26,298 nucleotides of DNA, taken from positions 1-26,298 of the forward strand of contig JAJRYU010000417.1 in NCBI GenBank assembly GCA_024275615.1, in the 5' to 3' direction. The notes beneath the pieces were generated by a model that ran no database searches, was not told the origin of the DNA, and was given only the letters and a program-made list of their open reading frames with translations. This stretch comes from Planctomycetota bacterium. GTDB taxonomy: Bacteria; Planctomycetota; GCA-002687715; DRQF01. Position 1 is the first letter of the stretch, and each line of letters begins with the position of its first letter. Shown here in pieces: positions 14,051 through 23,200 of this stretch. Position numbers and translations under genes: made by a program.

Positions 14051-14063
14051 TTGCTAAATATGG

Positions 14064-14094
14064 CCCAAATTGGGTTCTTACCATCCAATATGGG
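14064..14094 (+). promoter_or_regulatory. Hairpin at the predicted 5' end of the stress-protein mRNA
   Basis: CCCAAATTGG (14064-14073) and CCAATATGGG (14085-14094) pair over 10 positions with one mismatch and an 11-base loop. It would form within a few bases of the predicted sigma-54 transcript start, where hairpins often protect mRNA from 5' decay. Confidence 0.4.
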
Positions 14095-14180
14095 AATTGA
14101 TCACGTTTGATCGCTTGGTCACGGTCACGGAAGAGCAAGACGGTCCCGTGGTGAGAATCCCTGAGGAAGAAAGGACTACT

Positions 14181-15071
14181 ATGTTTCCTAAGAAAATCCT
14201 GCTTTGTATCGACTCTGTTGAGCATTTCGACCAGTGCAAGACCGAGGCCGGTTGGATCGCTCGCCACTTGGATGCGGACCTGGTCCTCTATCACGCCGCT
14301 CCGGAAAGGTGGCTCGACGCTGGGCCCTCTCTTGATGACACTCAAGTAGACGAAGAATGGCTCAGCGCTTTGGTTGATGACCCAGCCTTGGTCAATCTCG
14401 AAGTTGAAGCGAGAAGTACGGCCGACTTTTCCAACTTGATCGATTCCATTCACCACGCAACACAAGAAACTGGATCGGACATGGTCCTTATCCCAACCCA
14501 TGCCCGTAGTGGACTCGACCATCTCATGTTTGGAAGCGTAGCCGAACGGGTTCTCAGAAGCTGTAAGTTCCCAGTCATGACATTGGATCTGAACAAGATC
14601 CCAACCAAGAAGAGTGAAGTCCCCTTCGACCGAATCATCAGTCCAGTCGATTTTTCAGATGCATCTAAGAACGCTCTCAAGCGAGCCGGGGCTTTGGCCA
14701 AGAAACTCAGCCTTGGCGTCACTCTTGTGCATGCCATTGACGACTATTTTGCTGCGGCCTATCCCATCGATGGCATTCCCAGCTTGGACGTTTACTTGCC
14801 ATCATTGATCGATGACGTGTCGGCCAAGGTCAAGACCATGGCCACGACACTGAAGAATGAGTGTGGCATAGAAACCGATTCGACAACCGAAGTCGGTTCC
14901 TTCGTAAGTTGCATCAATGGCTCCTTGGAACCGTTCAAGAATCCACTCATTGTCATGGCTACATCGGGCCGGGATTCCCTGGGAGATCATATTCTGGGAA
15001 GCCGCACAGAGCGTGTGGTCAGAAGCGCCCATGTTCCGGTCTTAGCTCTTCCTGCCAGATCCAAAGCATAG
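14181..15071 (+). CDS. Tandem universal stress protein (two UspA domains)
   Basis: A 296-residue cytosolic protein made of two Usp folds. Domain one (about 1-140) begins KKILLCIDSVEH and ends with the nucleotide-binding pattern THARSGLDHLMFGSVAERV. Domain two (about 150-296) begins FDRIISPVDFSDASKNAL and ends TSGRDSLGDHILGSRTERVVR with VPVLAL. Both have the G-x2-G-x9-G-S/T type ATP-binding loop approximately intact, so ATP-binding Usp type is likely. Start: ATG 14181 has an excellent AAAGGA five bases upstream; the open frame from 14070 is leader. The gene lies alone after a sigma-54 promoter candidate and ends 6 bases from the convergent MBOAT gene. Tandem Usps are commonly induced by low oxygen or stationary phase, which fits the neighbouring O2-sensing genes; that link is inference. 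Confidence 0.93.
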   Translation: MFPKKILLCIDSVEHFDQCKTEAGWIARHLDADLVLYHAAPERWLDAGPSLDDTQVDEEWLSALVDDPALVNLEVEARSTADFSNLIDSIHHATQETGSDMVLIPTHARSGLDHLMFGSVAERVLRSCKFPVMTLDLNKIPTKKSEVPFDRIISPVDFSDASKNALKRAGALAKKLSLGVTLVHAIDDYFAAAYPIDGIPSLDVYLPSLIDDVSAKVKTMATTLKNECGIETDSTTEVGSFVSCINGSLEPFKNPLIVMATSGRDSLGDHILGSRTERVVRSAHVPVLALPARSKA

Positions 15072-15077
15072 GTCTGG

Positions 15078-16490
15078 TCAGAACGCAAAGTAGATGAATG
15101 CTCTCTTGTCGAGTGGAGCATAGGCCAAGAGAACGAGAAGAACTGTCATGTAGAAAAAGGGCCGCCAGAACCATGGGTCAAGGGTCTCGGCGGCCTTTCT
15201 ACGTACATGAAGCGCACTCAGACCATGGTAGACGACTGCGGCTCCAAGAACATAGGCAAACCTCAGAGGTGAGAACCAAACATCTGCCCCGTTGTCCGCC
15301 CGTAGGACGCGTCCCGCCAGATCAAAGAAAGCGGAAATGGAAGGTGAACGAAACACGGCAAACGCGATCACAGTGGCAGTCAAGCAGTAGGAAAAACCCA
15401 AGAGTTTGCGAATCGCAAGAGCATGGTCGAGACGCTCACGCCCTCGAAACAAGACGCGCTCAGAAAGCAAGAGAAGACCATTCCAAAGGCCAAAAGCGAC
15501 AAAAGTCCAATTGGCCCCATGCCACAAACCTGTGAGCAAAAATGTCACCGCCAAATTACGGTAGGTCAAGAAGGTCCCCCGACGATTCCCTCCCAAGGGA
15601 ATGTAGAGATAATCGCGAAACCAAGAAGACAATGAGATGTGCCAACGACGCCAAAAGTCAGTCATGGATGTAGACAAATAGGGTAGCCGGAAATTGGCGG
15701 GCAACCGGAATCCGAGCATTCCAGCTAGACCAATGGCCATATCTGAGTACCCGGAAAAGTCGAAATAGATCTGAATGGTAAATGCCAAGGCCCCTGCAGC
15801 ACAAGCCGCACCAGAAAAGAGTGTCGGGTCATTGAATACCGGGTCAACGACTCCTGCAGCGATGTCTGCGATCAGAACCTTCTTCACCAGGCCAACCAAA
15901 AACCTCTCAAGGCCTTCGAAGAAATCAGCCGGTTTTCGTCTTGGAGCTTCTTCCAATTGAGGCAAAAACTCAGATGCTCTGACGATCGGGCCGGCGACGA
16001 GTTGCGGAAAGAACGCCACGAAGAGTGAGAAATCAAGGAAGGACTGCGTAGGTTTCAAGCGTCCGCGATAGATGTCGATCGAGTAGCTAAGAGTTTGGAA
16101 GGTATAGAAGGAAATTCCAACAGGGAGGACAATGTTCAGCGTGCTGTATCCTATCTCAAGCCCCGCCCCCTGCAAAAGCTGCACGAGGGAGTGAGCAAAG
16201 AAATTGAAGTACTTAAAGAACGCCAAGATTCCCAGGTTGGCGAACAGGCTGAGCCCCAACCATCGTTGTTTGGATTTCTCGTCCTGGGCTCGATAGATCT
16301 TTTTCCCAGCCAGGAAATCAACCAGTGTGGAAGCAAGGATGAGACCGAGGAAACGCCAGTCCCAGCACGAGTAGAAGTAGTAACTCGCCGCCAGAAGAAA
16401 GGACTTCCGCGCCGCGCCAGGCTTGAGCAAGCGGTGCACCAGCAAGACGCAGGGAAAGAAAATGGCGAAAGGGATGGTTGAGAAAAGAAT
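15078..16490 (-). CDS. MBOAT-family O-acyltransferase (AlgI/DltB-like), AUU start
   Basis: A 470-residue multi-span membrane acyltransferase that probably carries acetyl groups across the membrane for transfer to an exopolysaccharide. Diagnostic stretches are SFYTFQTLSYSIDIYRG, FFPQLVAGPI, QIYFDFSGYSDMAIGLAGMLG, the re-entrant signature MTDFWRRWHISLSSWFRDYLYIPLGGNRRG, and the catalytic histidine in LTGLWHGANWTF. About ten hydrophobic spans are visible. The family's N-terminus (LFSTIPFAIFFPCVLLVHRLL) is present only if translation starts at the ATT at 16490-16488, which has a perfect GAGGGA five bases upstream; there is no ATG, and the in-frame TTG at 16445 would delete the first helix. The SGNH gene 33 bases upstream is its likely acetyl-transfer partner. 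Confidence 0.92.
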   Translation of the reverse strand: MLFSTIPFAIFFPCVLLVHRLLKPGAARKSFLLAASYYFYSCWDWRFLGLILASTLVDFLAGKKIYRAQDEKSKQRWLGLSLFANLGILAFFKYFNFFAHSLVQLLQGAGLEIGYSTLNIVLPVGISFYTFQTLSYSIDIYRGRLKPTQSFLDFSLFVAFFPQLVAGPIVRASEFLPQLEEAPRRKPADFFEGLERFLVGLVKKVLIADIAAGVVDPVFNDPTLFSGAACAAGALAFTIQIYFDFSGYSDMAIGLAGMLGFRLPANFRLPYLSTSMTDFWRRWHISLSSWFRDYLYIPLGGNRRGTFLTYRNLAVTFLLTGLWHGANWTFVAFGLWNGLLLLSERVLFRGRERLDHALAIRKLLGFSYCLTATVIAFAVFRSPSISAFFDLAGRVLRADNGADVWFSPLRFAYVLGAAVVYHGLSALHVRRKAAETLDPWFWRPFFYMTVLLVLLAYAPLDKRAFIYFAF

Positions 16491-16495
16491 ATCAG

Positions 16496-16501
16496 TCCCT
16501 C
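16496..16501 (-). promoter_or_regulatory. Ribosome binding site that decides the MBOAT start
   Basis: On the minus strand GAGGGA is followed by five bases (CTGAT) and then ATT. It is the only strong ribosome site near the MBOAT N-terminus, and the frame closes with a TGA at 16502-16500, which overlaps it. This makes ATT the only initiation codon able to give the full first helix. Confidence 0.65.
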
Positions 16502-16523
16502 AATCTCTGTGGCTCAATCACGT

Positions 16524-17711
16524 TCACCTCTTGCCGATATTCTTGTCGATGTACCACCTTGCCAGAGCTTGGGCGACCTTTTCATGTCCCCGCGCTGACA
16601 GATGTCGCCCGTCAATAAGAACGTCAGTTCCAGGTTGGGAATCCAAGGCAATACGGTAGCGAGGGTCGGCACGGAGATCGGCTCTTGGGAAGCGCCGCAG
16701 GCCGACGCGAGCCACCTGCTGAAAGGCGGCGAGGATAGCTTGTTCAGTATCGTTGTTGGCGAGTCCCAAGTCTTCCCACTCGGCAGGGAAAAACACCAAA
16801 TGTAGACCAATACCTCGGGAGGCCAAGTTGTCTTCCAGATCGCAAAATCTCTGCCCTAATTGAGCTGCCGATTTCTTGAGTCTCTCAAGATCAATGACCT
16901 TTTCTCCTCGTACCACATCGAACCTTCTTAGCCGCAAGGCCGATTTTACCCAAATACGGTGCCCGAGCGCGCTTTTCGTTCTCAGCACGTCGACGAAAGT
17001 CCCGGCAAAACTTCGATCCGCACGTAGGACAAACTGCCCCACTTGCTCTAAGGCCGGAAGATCTTGAAACGGATATTCCAAAGGTAGAGTTGTCACTTGC
17101 CAAGGATGGAAGTTCACAAAGTGCCAGGGGTCTGCGGAACTCCCCAACCCGAACATGTACAAACCTGAGGATGGCACAGCGATGAAAACACGGTCAACAT
17201 CGATATCATCCACCAATTGCTGAGTGCGCAAGAACATATGGGGCAATGTGTAGCCAACCTGAGCGGCGTTCATAACTTCGATGCCGTCGCCCTTCTCTTT
17301 CAAATATCTCTCGAAAACGAAAGGCCAAGTTTTTTCGGCTGCCACGCCCATGCCCCAGGTGTTGGAGGCCCCAAGCACGAGAATTTTTTCACCGGCGGGC
17401 GTCGGGTTTCGCACTAGGTTAGGAATTCGAAAACCACGATGGTCTGTGCGCAGTTTGGTCCAAGGACTCAGATTGGCGCAGGTCCAAGTATCAAGGTTGG
17501 GCTTGGTAAGAATGATGTCATTTTGGCCCAACCAATAGGCTGATGGTGCCAACCCTTGCTCTGGGGTCCAGTTTCCAGGGGGCAATATCAGACGTGTGCT
17601 CAGCTCCACCAGCAAAAGGGCAAGCACACACCCAGCAAGAATCTTAAATCCACGAGTCATGTGGTCCGAGAAGCCCGTGGGGGAACCTCCTTGTACGGCC
17701 GGAAGCGTCAT
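16524..17711 (-). CDS. SGNH/GDSL-type hydrolase-like membrane-anchored protein
   Basis: A 395-residue protein with an N-terminal membrane anchor near residues 23-40 (FKILAGCVLALLLVELSTRL) and a large extracytoplasmic part. The block-I motif is ILVLGASNTWGMGV, where the nucleophile serine is in GAS rather than GDS. The C-terminal catalytic pair is in IDGRHLSARGHEKVAQAL (D-x-x-H). The central segment contains NAAQVGYT, equivalent to the block II glycine, and PSSGLYM may stand for the N block. The arrangement SGNH protein then MBOAT is a familiar O-acetylation pair, as with AlgX/AlgJ and AlgI. ATG 17711 is preferred because AGGA lies seven bases upstream; the GTG at 17717 is too close to it. Its substrate cannot be named from sequence. 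Confidence 0.82.
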   Translation of the reverse strand: MTLPAVQGGSPTGFSDHMTRGFKILAGCVLALLLVELSTRLILPPGNWTPEQGLAPSAYWLGQNDIILTKPNLDTWTCANLSPWTKLRTDHRGFRIPNLVRNPTPAGEKILVLGASNTWGMGVAAEKTWPFVFERYLKEKGDGIEVMNAAQVGYTLPHMFLRTQQLVDDIDVDRVFIAVPSSGLYMFGLGSSADPWHFVNFHPWQVTTLPLEYPFQDLPALEQVGQFVLRADRSFAGTFVDVLRTKSALGHRIWVKSALRLRRFDVVRGEKVIDLERLKKSAAQLGQRFCDLEDNLASRGIGLHLVFFPAEWEDLGLANNDTEQAILAAFQQVARVGLRRFPRADLRADPRYRIALDSQPGTDVLIDGRHLSARGHEKVAQALARWYIDKNIGKR

Positions 17712-17815
17712 GGACACATCCTAACCGATGCCCCGACAAAGGCATGACCTCAAATTCAGCAGCGATGGCATCTACATCCCGCCGCAAGTGACCACAACCT
17801 CGTGAATAAGGCAGT

Positions 17816-18778
17816 CTATGTACTGGATGCGCCGTCAAATTGGCCATCAGTAACCTCAAGGAATCTCTGTTCCAGGCTGGCCCCTTCGACAATCTTGCGA
17901 GGCACAACGTCGTGGGCGAGCAAGGTTTCCAGCACGGTTTTCATGGCTGTTTCCTTGGTGTCATTGGCACCAAAAGTAAAATGCACATTGATACTTGAGT
18001 CCTCACCACGAATGTCGGTTTCAATCCTCGCAACGACGGGTAGTTTGTCGATAGCTTGCCCGACATCGTCGCCGACATCGCCAAAAACAGAGATGCGTGA
18101 GAGATTGTCTGACTGAGTGATCGTCGACATGTCAGCGTCAAAGCGCACTTTGCCCTGATTGAGGATGACCACGGAATCACAGAGATCTTGGATTTCCTGG
18201 AGATTGTGGCTCGATAGAAGAACAGTCTTGTCGCCCTTCATGTTGCGTACAAGCTCGCGAATGCGCCGAGCGTTGTCGGGATCAAGACCAGCCGTTGGTT
18301 CATCCAAGATGATCACGTCGGGGTCGCCTAAGAAGGACTGGGCCAAGGCCACACGTTTGGCCATGCCATGGCTGAGGCTCTGCGCATTCACCTTAGCGAT
18401 ATCTTCCAGCCCAACACGCTCTAACTCCTGCATGGCGCTGCGCTCGGCATCTTGCTTACTTTGGCCGTTAAGCCTGCCAAACATGATGAGCTGATCGAGG
18501 ACCTGAATGCCAGATTGGAATTCGGCGTCTTGTGGAAGAATCGAGAAACGCCCCCGCAAGGCAGAGACATTGCGAATGTCAATTCCCAAGACCTCCACAT
18601 GCCCCGTTGTCGCCTGCAGGAAGCCTGAGACGATGGAAAAGAGAGTGGTCTTTCCGGCTCCGTTCGGACCCAGGAGGCCAAAGAGGGAGCCTTGCTTAAC
18701 GTCAAAACTAACGGCGTCAAGGGCTGCAAAAGAGCCAAATTGCTTGCCCAGGTTCTGTACAGAAAGAGCTAGTTCCAT
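17816..18778 (-). CDS. ABC transporter ATP-binding protein
   Basis: A 320-residue ATPase of the ABC-2 export type (CcmA/NatA-like). Walker A is GPNGAGKT (37-44), the Q-loop is in ILPQDAEF, the signature is LSHGMAKRVALAQ (135-147; H replaces the usual G in LSGG), Walker B IILDEP (156-161), D-loop GLDP and the switch histidine in LLSSHNL. Residues 220-320 form a C-terminal extension typical of this class. It begins one base after the permease stop, so the three-gene unit is translated together. Substrate unknown: membrane component, drug or lipid export are all possible. The changed signature glycine is common in this subfamily and does not itself predict loss of function. Confidence 0.93.
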   Translation of the reverse strand: MELALSVQNLGKQFGSFAALDAVSFDVKQGSLFGLLGPNGAGKTTLFSIVSGFLQATTGHVEVLGIDIRNVSALRGRFSILPQDAEFQSGIQVLDQLIMFGRLNGQSKQDAERSAMQELERVGLEDIAKVNAQSLSHGMAKRVALAQSFLGDPDVIILDEPTAGLDPDNARRIRELVRNMKGDKTVLLSSHNLQEIQDLCDSVVILNQGKVRFDADMSTITQSDNLSRISVFGDVGDDVGQAIDKLPVVARIETDIRGEDSSINVHFTFGANDTKETAMKTVLETLLAHDVVPRKIVEGASLEQRFLEVTDGQFDGASST

Positions 18779-18779
18779 C

Positions 18780-19727
18780 TTAGAGATCTCGCTTCCGGAA
18801 AGTCATGAGTCCAACAAGGAGGAAAAGTCCGGTGAAGCCGATCATGGCACCGTACGCTGTCAACCGCGTGGTCATATCACCGGAGAACAACTCCGACTTC
18901 CAGCCCCAGGGCATGAGTTTGGGCAACCATGTTTGTTCGCTCAAAGCCGCGCTCAAGATGAGGCCGACGATGAGAAGGACCATCGTTGAACCAACCGCCG
19001 CCAACAGTGTCATCGCCAAGGCAGAGAATGGAGTCCGCATACAACAGGATACCCAAGACGCCAAAGCCACGTAGGGCAAAGCATAGATGACGAATCCGAG
19101 GATCCCCCAGAAACACCACAAGACCAAGTCACCGATGGGGTAGATTCCCAGTTTGAAATGCAGATAGCCGGTGACGATGGTAATCAGAATCGCGAACGCC
19201 ATGGCCACAAAGATGAAGGCGCTCAAGAATCGCCCGAGAAAAATATTCGGGCGTTCCGTACGCGACAAGATGAAACGCAGCCCTCGCGAACCGATGTCCC
19301 CGGCTGTTTGGTTGAAAGCTGCGGCACAGACACCAAAAGGCACGAGATAGATAAGGAATAGCAAGGCAAGGCTGAGCATTGCTGGCCGGTCGTGAACGAG
19401 GTAATCGCCTTGTGCTGCTTTCTCGTCATCAGTTCCGCTAAGGACGAATGTGAGAGTGTTGGAAACGAAGCTACTTTCTGAGATTTTTTGAACTAACTCC
19501 GCTTGTTCAACTCCCCTCCCTCCCATTCCTTCGCCGAGCGTCTCGATGCTTGAGATACATATCGTTGCTATAAAAAGGCCGACGATCATCACCAAGAACA
19601 AGGACGCCACGCCTCCGCCGCTACGAAATGCAAAACGCATCCATGTCGACCCAATGATCTTTAGATCGCGAAAGCGTACGCCGGTCATGATGCCATCCGT
19701 TCTTGTCACACCTTGGGGATTGCTCAT
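18780..19727 (-). CDS. ABC-2 type transporter permease
   Basis: A 315-residue membrane protein with about six spans: near residues 38-60, 131-152, 188-213, 222-250, 255-280 and 290-310. The loop between spans 1 and 2 is long and holds an acidic stretch (SGTDDEKAAQGDYL). A cytoplasmic TAGDIGSRGLRFILSRTERPNIFLGR motif between spans 2 and 3 is typical of NosY-like ABC-2 permeases. The ATG at 19727 overlaps the preceding gene's TGA in ATGA, which fixes this start over the alternative ATG at 19688. The ATPase gene starts right after it. The family call is firm, the substrate unknown. Confidence 0.87.
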   Translation of the reverse strand: MSNPQGVTRTDGIMTGVRFRDLKIIGSTWMRFAFRSGGGVASLFLVMIVGLFIATICISSIETLGEGMGGRGVEQAELVQKISESSFVSNTLTFVLSGTDDEKAAQGDYLVHDRPAMLSLALLFLIYLVPFGVCAAAFNQTAGDIGSRGLRFILSRTERPNIFLGRFLSAFIFVAMAFAILITIVTGYLHFKLGIYPIGDLVLWCFWGILGFVIYALPYVALASWVSCCMRTPFSALAMTLLAAVGSTMVLLIVGLILSAALSEQTWLPKLMPWGWKSELFSGDMTTRLTAYGAMIGFTGLFLLVGLMTFRKRDL

Positions 19728-20260
19728 CTTACCAGATCATCCTTAAATACTGTGTTGACCAAGACTGCCGCGATCAACGGCCAAACCACCAGAGCCACCA
19801 ACATGAGGTCAAATTGCTTCGATTCCGCATTGACAACCCAAACGCTCTTGGCAAGGGAAACGAGGAAAAGCAAACTAGTCAGGTGGCGGCCGATAATCTT
19901 ACGACATCCCAAGAGCCCAATGCCTGACAAAAACATCAAGACAGAGATGACGCCGTTAAATGCCAATAAGATAAGAAGCCCTGTGTTTCCCGATAAGCCC
20001 GATTGAACTGCCGCTCCCCTGAAGTACACAAACACCAGGCCCAAAACCCCAAGCAAGCTGATGGCAAATTCGACGAAATTGATGATAGCGAGGGTCGTGA
20101 CCCCGCCTGGCCTCTGACTTCGTTCTGCACCCATGACAGCCACCCCCCTTTTGCCAACCAAGTTCCGAATCGACGCCCTGCGGACCTTTGATTCGACGTT
20201 TTCACCGAAGATTTCAAGAATAGGGAACTTAGCTTTCTTCCGCCGTCCCGTCGAGGGCAT
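19724..20260 (-). CDS. Four-span membrane protein of the ABC operon
   Basis: A 178-residue protein not recognised beyond topology. A basic N-terminus (RRKKAKFPILEIFG, with VRRASIRNLVGKR) is followed by four likely spans: TTLAIINFVEFAISLLGVLG, LLILLAFNGVISVLMFLSGI, SLLFLVSLAKSVWVV and LMLVALVVWPLIAAVLVNT. ATG 20260 has AGAGG seven bases upstream; the ATG at 20275 lacks a site, so I use the shorter form. It is the first gene of the three-gene ABC operon, overlaps the permease in ATGA, and starts 35 bases from the divergent addB start. An accessory or regulatory subunit is inference only. Confidence 0.75.
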   Translation of the reverse strand: MPSTGRRKKAKFPILEIFGENVESKVRRASIRNLVGKRGVAVMGAERSQRPGGVTTLAIINFVEFAISLLGVLGLVFVYFRGAAVQSGLSGNTGLLILLAFNGVISVLMFLSGIGLLGCRKIIGRHLTSLLFLVSLAKSVWVVNAESKQFDLMLVALVVWPLIAAVLVNTVFKDDLVR

Positions 20261-20295
20261 AGAATAACCTCTCATTCAGGTTTTCGGAGGTCTAT

Positions 20296-23200
20296 ATGAT
20301 TCACATTGGTCGGGGCCCACGGGCGACGATGTCTTCTTTCCTTGATGATCTCATGCGCACCATGGAAGATAGGCAAGCACCTGACTTGGCCCACCCCATT
20401 CTCGTGGTTGTGCCCTCCGCAGCTCTCAAGCGCCACCTGACTGTGAAGATATTGCAACGATTCGGGGGGGCCGTCCTGGGATTGGAAATTCTCGAGCCCT
20501 TTCAGGTCGCTTCATCGATCCTATCTGCGGCTGGGCAACAACCACCAGCGATGGATCCTGGTCTTCTGAGCATTATCGTCCGCAGAGAGGCTGCGAAACG
20601 CCCGACGCTGAATAGCCTCTTGTCTGAATTCGATGATGGTCATGCTCTTTGCACGTCGTCTGTGAGAGACCTTCTGAGCGCTGGCTTGGCGGCCGAGAAT
20701 TCAGAATCTTGCCGCCAAGCTCTTTCTCAAGACCTTGACGAGGAGTTGGTCGCCCGCGGAAAAGAATTGATCGATCTCACTTTGTCTGTCTTCGATCAAC
20801 TTGCAACCATGGGAATCGAGCGCACTTCCCACATGTACAGGCGGGCGACTTCAGCATTGCAAGCCAACCCGAATGCCGTATTAAGATCAAGTCAAGTCTT
20901 TGTCTTTGGCTTTGGCGATGCACCGGGCCAAACCACGAAGTTCTTGCGGTCACTCATCGATTCAATGCAAGGTACACTTCATCTCGATCTACCACCCGAC
21001 ATCACCGACCCAACTCAAGAATCACCTGGGGCGCCGTTCGCAAGAGCTTTTGCCAAGCATTTGGGGTTTGACCAAACCGATTTAGACGCGGTCACAGCGA
21101 CCCGCACTTTGCCCGGTCGATGGCAAGGTGTCTCCTCTGTGGGAACGAACGCCGAGGTCAAAGAGGTGGCTTACTTGGTAGCGTCTCTCATAGACGCCGG
21201 AACACAACCACAAGAAATCGGCATCGTCGTCAGAGACATGGAGTCCTATCTTCCGGAACTCCGCACCCAGTTTGAGGACATGGGCATCCCATTCAAAGGG
21301 GACGCCCTTACCGCGGGATTCCATCCCTATCGTACGTCGGTCATGGCAATAGTCGAATTCTTGAGAACTGGAGTTGATCTCCCTCTTGATCATTTCATGG
21401 CTCTTGTCGGCCCAAGACTTGCCGCTCTTGAATCGCCTGTCAATCTAAGCTGTGTAGATTTGATGCTCCGCGAGACGAATCTCCAGACCGTCAAGGACCT
21501 CTTGACCCGCGACAGTGCAAATCCGCAAGCTCCAACGTCGTCGCCCAACCTCCCGTTCACTGTCGGCCTTGACAAGAAAGACAGTTGCTGGCGCAGACGA
21601 AAGATCGCCAGTCCCAGAGAGTCTTTTGGTCTTCTTGTTTCCACAGCGCGCACCCTCATTTCTTGGTTTGACAAGCAAGAACCAAGAAGCGTCGAAGTTT
21701 GGGTCAAGGGCCTCAGAGAGTTGCTTTTCGATTCTCTCGGATGGCGTCATGCACAGACATTGGCGCCGTTCGAAGAGAAAATCTCAAAATTGGGCGAGTC
21801 TTTCGAAAACCTTGATCTCCCTGTCAATCTTGCCGAGTTCAAACACATTTTCGAATCCATGACGGAAGGTCTACTTGAAGTTCCCGTTGGCACAACAGGA
21901 AACGGTGTGGCCATCCTCACTCTTGAGAAAGCACGTAGTCTCACCTTCAGTTCCGTGTTTGTGTTGGGTACGAATCGCGGCAACTACCCAAGACTTGGAC
22001 GAGAAGACCCTGTGCTTTGCGATGACATTCGCAGTCGTCTCAGTCAGACGCTCCCGCAGTTGGGCAGCCATAGGTCTCGTGTCAACGAAGAAAACTATCT
22101 CTTCGCCCAACTCTTGGAAAGTGCTACGGATATTACTCTTTCATGGCAACGGGCCGATTGCAACGGCAAGGTCAGCGCTCGTTCCCCCTTCATCGATCGT
22201 CTCGAATTGGAAAAGGGCCGTTTCCGATCCGAAGATGTTCCCAGAGATTTCAATGATCGTATCGATCGTGATCAAGAGCTGGGACGTCCCATCTCAATCA
22301 TGGACGCCTCGGTTTGGGCAGGTCTTAACGGCAACCGCGACTTGCAGGAAAGGACCAAGGCTCGTCTGCTCAAGGAAGTCACGCACTTGGACCCTCGCCT
22401 GGCAGCTCAAGGACTCAACGACGTCGTTATTGAACTCGACCCCAATCTGAGCGATCAGAAGGAAAGCAAACGGCTCAATGATATGAGTCCCTGGTTTGGC
22501 AATGTCGGACAGGACAGCCGAAGCACCCTAACCTACGTCACCACCTTGGAAAAAACCGCGCGTTGCCCGTGGCAGGCATTTATCAGTCGGATTCTCGGCC
22601 TGGAACTCCCTCCCGATCCCTGGAACCAATTGGCTGATCTCAACCCCCTCATTATCGGCAACACAATCCACATAGGTCTCGAGATCTTGACAGCCCCAGA
22701 CTCAGATGCCGCCTGCGGCAATCGTCCAAGCCCTGAAGACATTGAGAAATCAGCGCACAAAGCTGCGCGTCGCGTCTTGGACAATCAAGATATTGACCTG
22801 CAAGGTTTGGCTCATGTTTTGGCGGAGATCTCCATCCCGTTCATGACCCGGGCATTCGATCTCGATTGGCAAGACGGGTGTGCCCCTCGCGTGGAAGAAA
22901 CGGAAGGCGAAGGTGCCGTCAACATCGAGACCCAGGATGGAACATGGGTAAGCGTCCATTTCCGCGCTGACCGCATCGATAGTGCCGACGACCAGAAAAT
23001 CCTCACTGACTACAAGACTGGTGGATCATTCTCGACGGCTAAACGACAAGACACACGCCGAAAGCACCTTCTCAACAAGATCGCCGCAGGCGAACTCTTG
23101 CAAGCGGCAGCTTACGCAATCAGCACGGAAGGCACCGGGCGTTATGTCTACTTGCGCCCGGACTTGCCGGACGATCGGGCTATCGCCACGGTCCAAAACG

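Noticed and set aside
14070..14180. Longer start for the universal stress protein (TTG at 14070)
   Set aside because: The frame is open by chance; the ATG at 14181 has a perfect AAAGGA and begins the conserved Usp strand, and the upstream part holds the promoter leader.
15098..15535. 145-codon open frame opposite the MBOAT gene, with similar shadows through 16659
   Set aside because: It is highly charged, without motif, and lies opposite strongly conserved MBOAT signatures.
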